Source of the DNA: Ruminococcaceae bacterium UBA5391 | GTDB taxonomy: Bacteria; Bacillota; Clostridia; Oscillospirales; Acutalibacteraceae | DNA: 7,328 nt | Direction of reading: 5' to 3' | Assembly: GCA_002410755.1 (NCBI GenBank) | Contig: DHOL01000079.1 | Location: 1-7,328 of the forward strand | Shown: piece by piece, positions 5,460 to 7,328 of the stretch | Layout: the number at the start of each line of letters is the position of its first letter | Numbering within the stretch: position 1 is the first letter of the stretch | Position numbers and translations under genes: made by a program | Notes under the pieces: generated by a model | What the model saw: only the letters and a program-made list of their open reading frames with translations | Told to the model about the DNA's origin: nothing | Database searches by the model: none

Positions 5460-7328
5460 ATGGGAAAAAAGGCATTTTACATCACAACGCCGATTTACTA
5501 TCCGTCCGGCAAGCCGCATATCGGGCACTGCTATTGTACGCTTGCATGTGACGCGATTGCCCGTTACAGGAGGATGCAGGGCTATGACGTGATGTTCCTC
5601 ACCGGGACCGACGAGCACGGCCTGAAGATTGAGCAGAAGGCAGAACAGGAAGGCATTACACCCCAGCAGTACGTTGACCGTATGGCAAAACAGTTTCAGG
5701 ATCTCTGGAAGCTGCTGGACATTTCCAACGATAAATTTATTCGCACAACAGACGGCTACCATGTAAAAGCCGTCCAGAAAATTTTCACCGAACTCTACCG
5801 CCGCGGAGACATCTACAAAGGAGAATATAGGGGCTGGTACTGCACACCCTGTGAGTCTTTCTGGACAGAAACCCAACTGAAGGACGGAAAATGCCCGGAC
5901 TGCGGCCGCGAAGTGAAAATGGCAAACGAAGAGGCGTACTTCTTCCGCCTTTCAAACTATGCTGACCGACTGTTAAAGCTCTATGAAGACCATCCGGACT
6001 TTATCCAGCCCGAAAGCCGCAAGAATGAGATGATTGCTTTCATTAAGCAGGGGCTTGATGACCTGTGTGTGACGCGCACCAGCTTTACCTGGGGCATCCA
6101 GGTGCCATTTGATCCGAAGCATGTGGTTTATGTTTGGGTAGATGCCCTTACAAACTATATTACCGCGCTCGGTTACGGTTCAGATGATGACTCACTCTAC
6201 AAAAAGTTCTGGCCTGCGGACGTCCACTTCGTCGGAAAGGAAATTGTGCGTTTCCACGCAATTATCTGGCCGGCAATCCTGATGGCGCTTGGCCTGCCGC
6301 TCCCGAAGCAGGTATATGGCCACGGCTGGCTCCTTTTCGGTGACGGCAGCAAGATGAGCAAATCGAAGGGCAATGTGGTCGATCCGCTCATCCTCTGCAA
6401 ACGCTATGGCGTAGATGCCATCCGATATTTTCTCCTCCGTGAGATTCCGTTTGGCTCAGATGGCGTTTTCACCAATGAGGCACTCATTAACCGCATTAAT
6501 TCCGACTTGGCAAATGACCTTGGGAACCTGCTTTCCCGCACAACGATGATGGTACAGAAATATTTTGGCGGGAAAATTCCGGCTGAGCACGAAAGCAGCC
6601 CTCTCGACGAGGGACTGATTTCCGCAGCACTTTCTCTAAGCGGCAGATGTAACAAAGCCGTCTCCGGTTACCAGTTCTCTGTTGCCCTTTCGGAAATCTG
6701 GAAACTCGTTTCCTGTGCCAATAAATATATTGATGAAACAAAGCCGTGGGTACTCATCAAGGACCCGGCCAAAAAGCCTCGTCTTGCGGCAGTACTCTAT
6801 AACCTCTGCGAATGCCTGCGGATTATTTCAATTCTCCTCGCGCCGTTTCTTCCTAACACGGCGCCGGAAATCCAGAAGCAAATCGGTGCAAAGCCGGAGG
6901 AACTGACTTACGAAACTGCCGCAAAGTGGGGTATCCTCTCTTCTGACGCACAGATTACAAAAGGGAAGGTCCTGTTCCCGCGCATCAATGTAGAAAAGGA
7001 GATTGAGGAACTGAACAAGCTTATCCCCAACCCCGCTGCAAAGCCAGTCTCCCAAAAAGATGCGCCGGGAAGCGCCGCAGAAATCACAATCGACGATTTT
7101 CTGAAAGCAGACCTCCGCACGGCGGCTGTAAAAGCCTGCGAACCGGTAAAAGGCTCAACAAAGCTCCTGAAATTTACACTGGATGACGGGAAAGGGGAGC
7201 GCACCGTCGTTTCCGGCATTGCAAAATGGTACAAGCCTGAAGACCTTATCGGGCACACGGTCGTTTTCGTAGCGAATATGAAGCCTGCAAAGCTTTGCGG
7301 TGTTGAAAGCCAGGGCATGATCCTCTCG
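5460..7328 (+). CDS. metG: Methionyl-tRNA synthetase, 3' end cut by the window
   Basis: The frame is open from the ATG at 5460 to the right edge (623 codons, no stop). The enzyme joins methionine to tRNA-Met in the cytoplasm using ATP. Visible class I landmarks are the HIGH motif in KPHIGHCYCTLACDAI (18-33; HIGH at 20-23), FLTGTDEHGLKIEQKA (46-61), a four-cysteine zinc site CTPC/CPDC (128, 131, 145, 148), VYVWVDALTNYI (223-234), VHFVGKEIVRFHAIIWPAIL (255-274) and the KMSKS loop (298-302). The helical anticodon-binding domain follows (about 340-490, with NKYIDETKPW at 421-430), then a charged linker and a C-terminal tRNA-binding OB-fold domain (about 542 onward: IDDFLKADLRTAAV). Relatives are about 640-670 residues, so roughly 20-45 are missing. 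A GGAGG site (5448-5452) lies seven bases upstream of the start. Confidence 0.97.
   Translation, partial: MGKKAFYITTPIYYPSGKPHIGHCYCTLACDAIARYRRMQGYDVMFLTGTDEHGLKIEQKAEQEGITPQQYVDRMAKQFQDLWKLLDISNDKFIRTTDGYHVKAVQKIFTELYRRGDIYKGEYRGWYCTPCESFWTETQLKDGKCPDCGREVKMANEEAYFFRLSNYADRLLKLYEDHPDFIQPESRKNEMIAFIKQGLDDLCVTRTSFTWGIQVPFDPKHVVYVWVDALTNYITALGYGSDDDSLYKKFWPADVHFVGKEIVRFHAIIWPAILMALGLPLPKQVYGHGWLLFGDGSKMSKSKGNVVDPLILCKRYGVDAIRYFLLREIPFGSDGVFTNEALINRINSDLANDLGNLLSRTTMMVQKYFGGKIPAEHESSPLDEGLISAALSLSGRCNKAVSGYQFSVALSEIWKLVSCANKYIDETKPWVLIKDPAKKPRLAAVLYNLCECLRIISILLAPFLPNTAPEIQKQIGAKPEELTYETAAKWGILSSDAQITKGKVLFPRINVEKEIEELNKLIPNPAAKPVSQKDAPGSAAEITIDDFLKADLRTAAVKACEPVKGSTKLLKFTLDDGKGERTVVSGIAKWYKPEDLIGHTVVFVANMKPAKLCGVESQGMILS

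Noticed and set aside
5430..5876. Minus-strand open frame of 148 codons
   Set aside because: It is antisense to the catalytic N-terminus of metG, whose motifs are unmistakable.

Overview
The window looks like ordinary chromosome from a Gram-positive, low-to-mid-GC bacterium, most likely a clostridial Bacillota (an Oscillospiraceae/Ruminococcaceae-type gut anaerobe is my best guess, not proven). The reasons are strong purine-rich Shine-Dalgarno sites before every gene, near-consensus sigma-A promoters, a tRNA without an encoded CCA, a LytR-CpsA-Psr (LCP) cell-wall ligase, a BaiN/HI0933-type flavoprotein, and a methionyl-tRNA synthetase with a fused C-terminal tRNA-binding domain. I see no transposase, integrase, CRISPR array, phage gene or attachment site.

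Layout. (1) 1-136, minus strand: a complete tRNA-Gln(CUG) with a consensus promoter, a terminator-like hairpin, then the 5' part of another tRNA (probably Pro) running off the left edge. (2) 292-900, plus: a cysteine-rich pentapeptide-repeat protein with its own extended -10 promoter. (3) 948-3967, minus: a three-gene operon. It begins with a 44-codon membrane peptide (3833-3967), followed by a BaiN/HI0933-family flavoprotein (2528-3790) and, overlapping it by four bases (ATGA), a COG2509-type FAD-dependent oxidoreductase (948-2531). (4) 3968-4165: a divergent promoter region with two adjoining inverted repeats between the two promoters. (5) 4166-5371, plus: an LCP-family membrane protein. (6) 5460-7328, plus: metG, cut by the right edge.

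Functionally the genes are housekeeping or loosely connected: tRNA supply and charging (tRNA genes, metG), cell-wall glycopolymer attachment (LCP), and redox flavoproteins whose substrates cannot be read from sequence. Nothing here amounts to a clear new multi-gene system. The items most worth a second look are the unbroken internal cysteine ladder predicted in the pentapeptide-repeat protein, the very short membrane peptide that opens the flavoprotein operon, and the paired dyads in the divergent control region.
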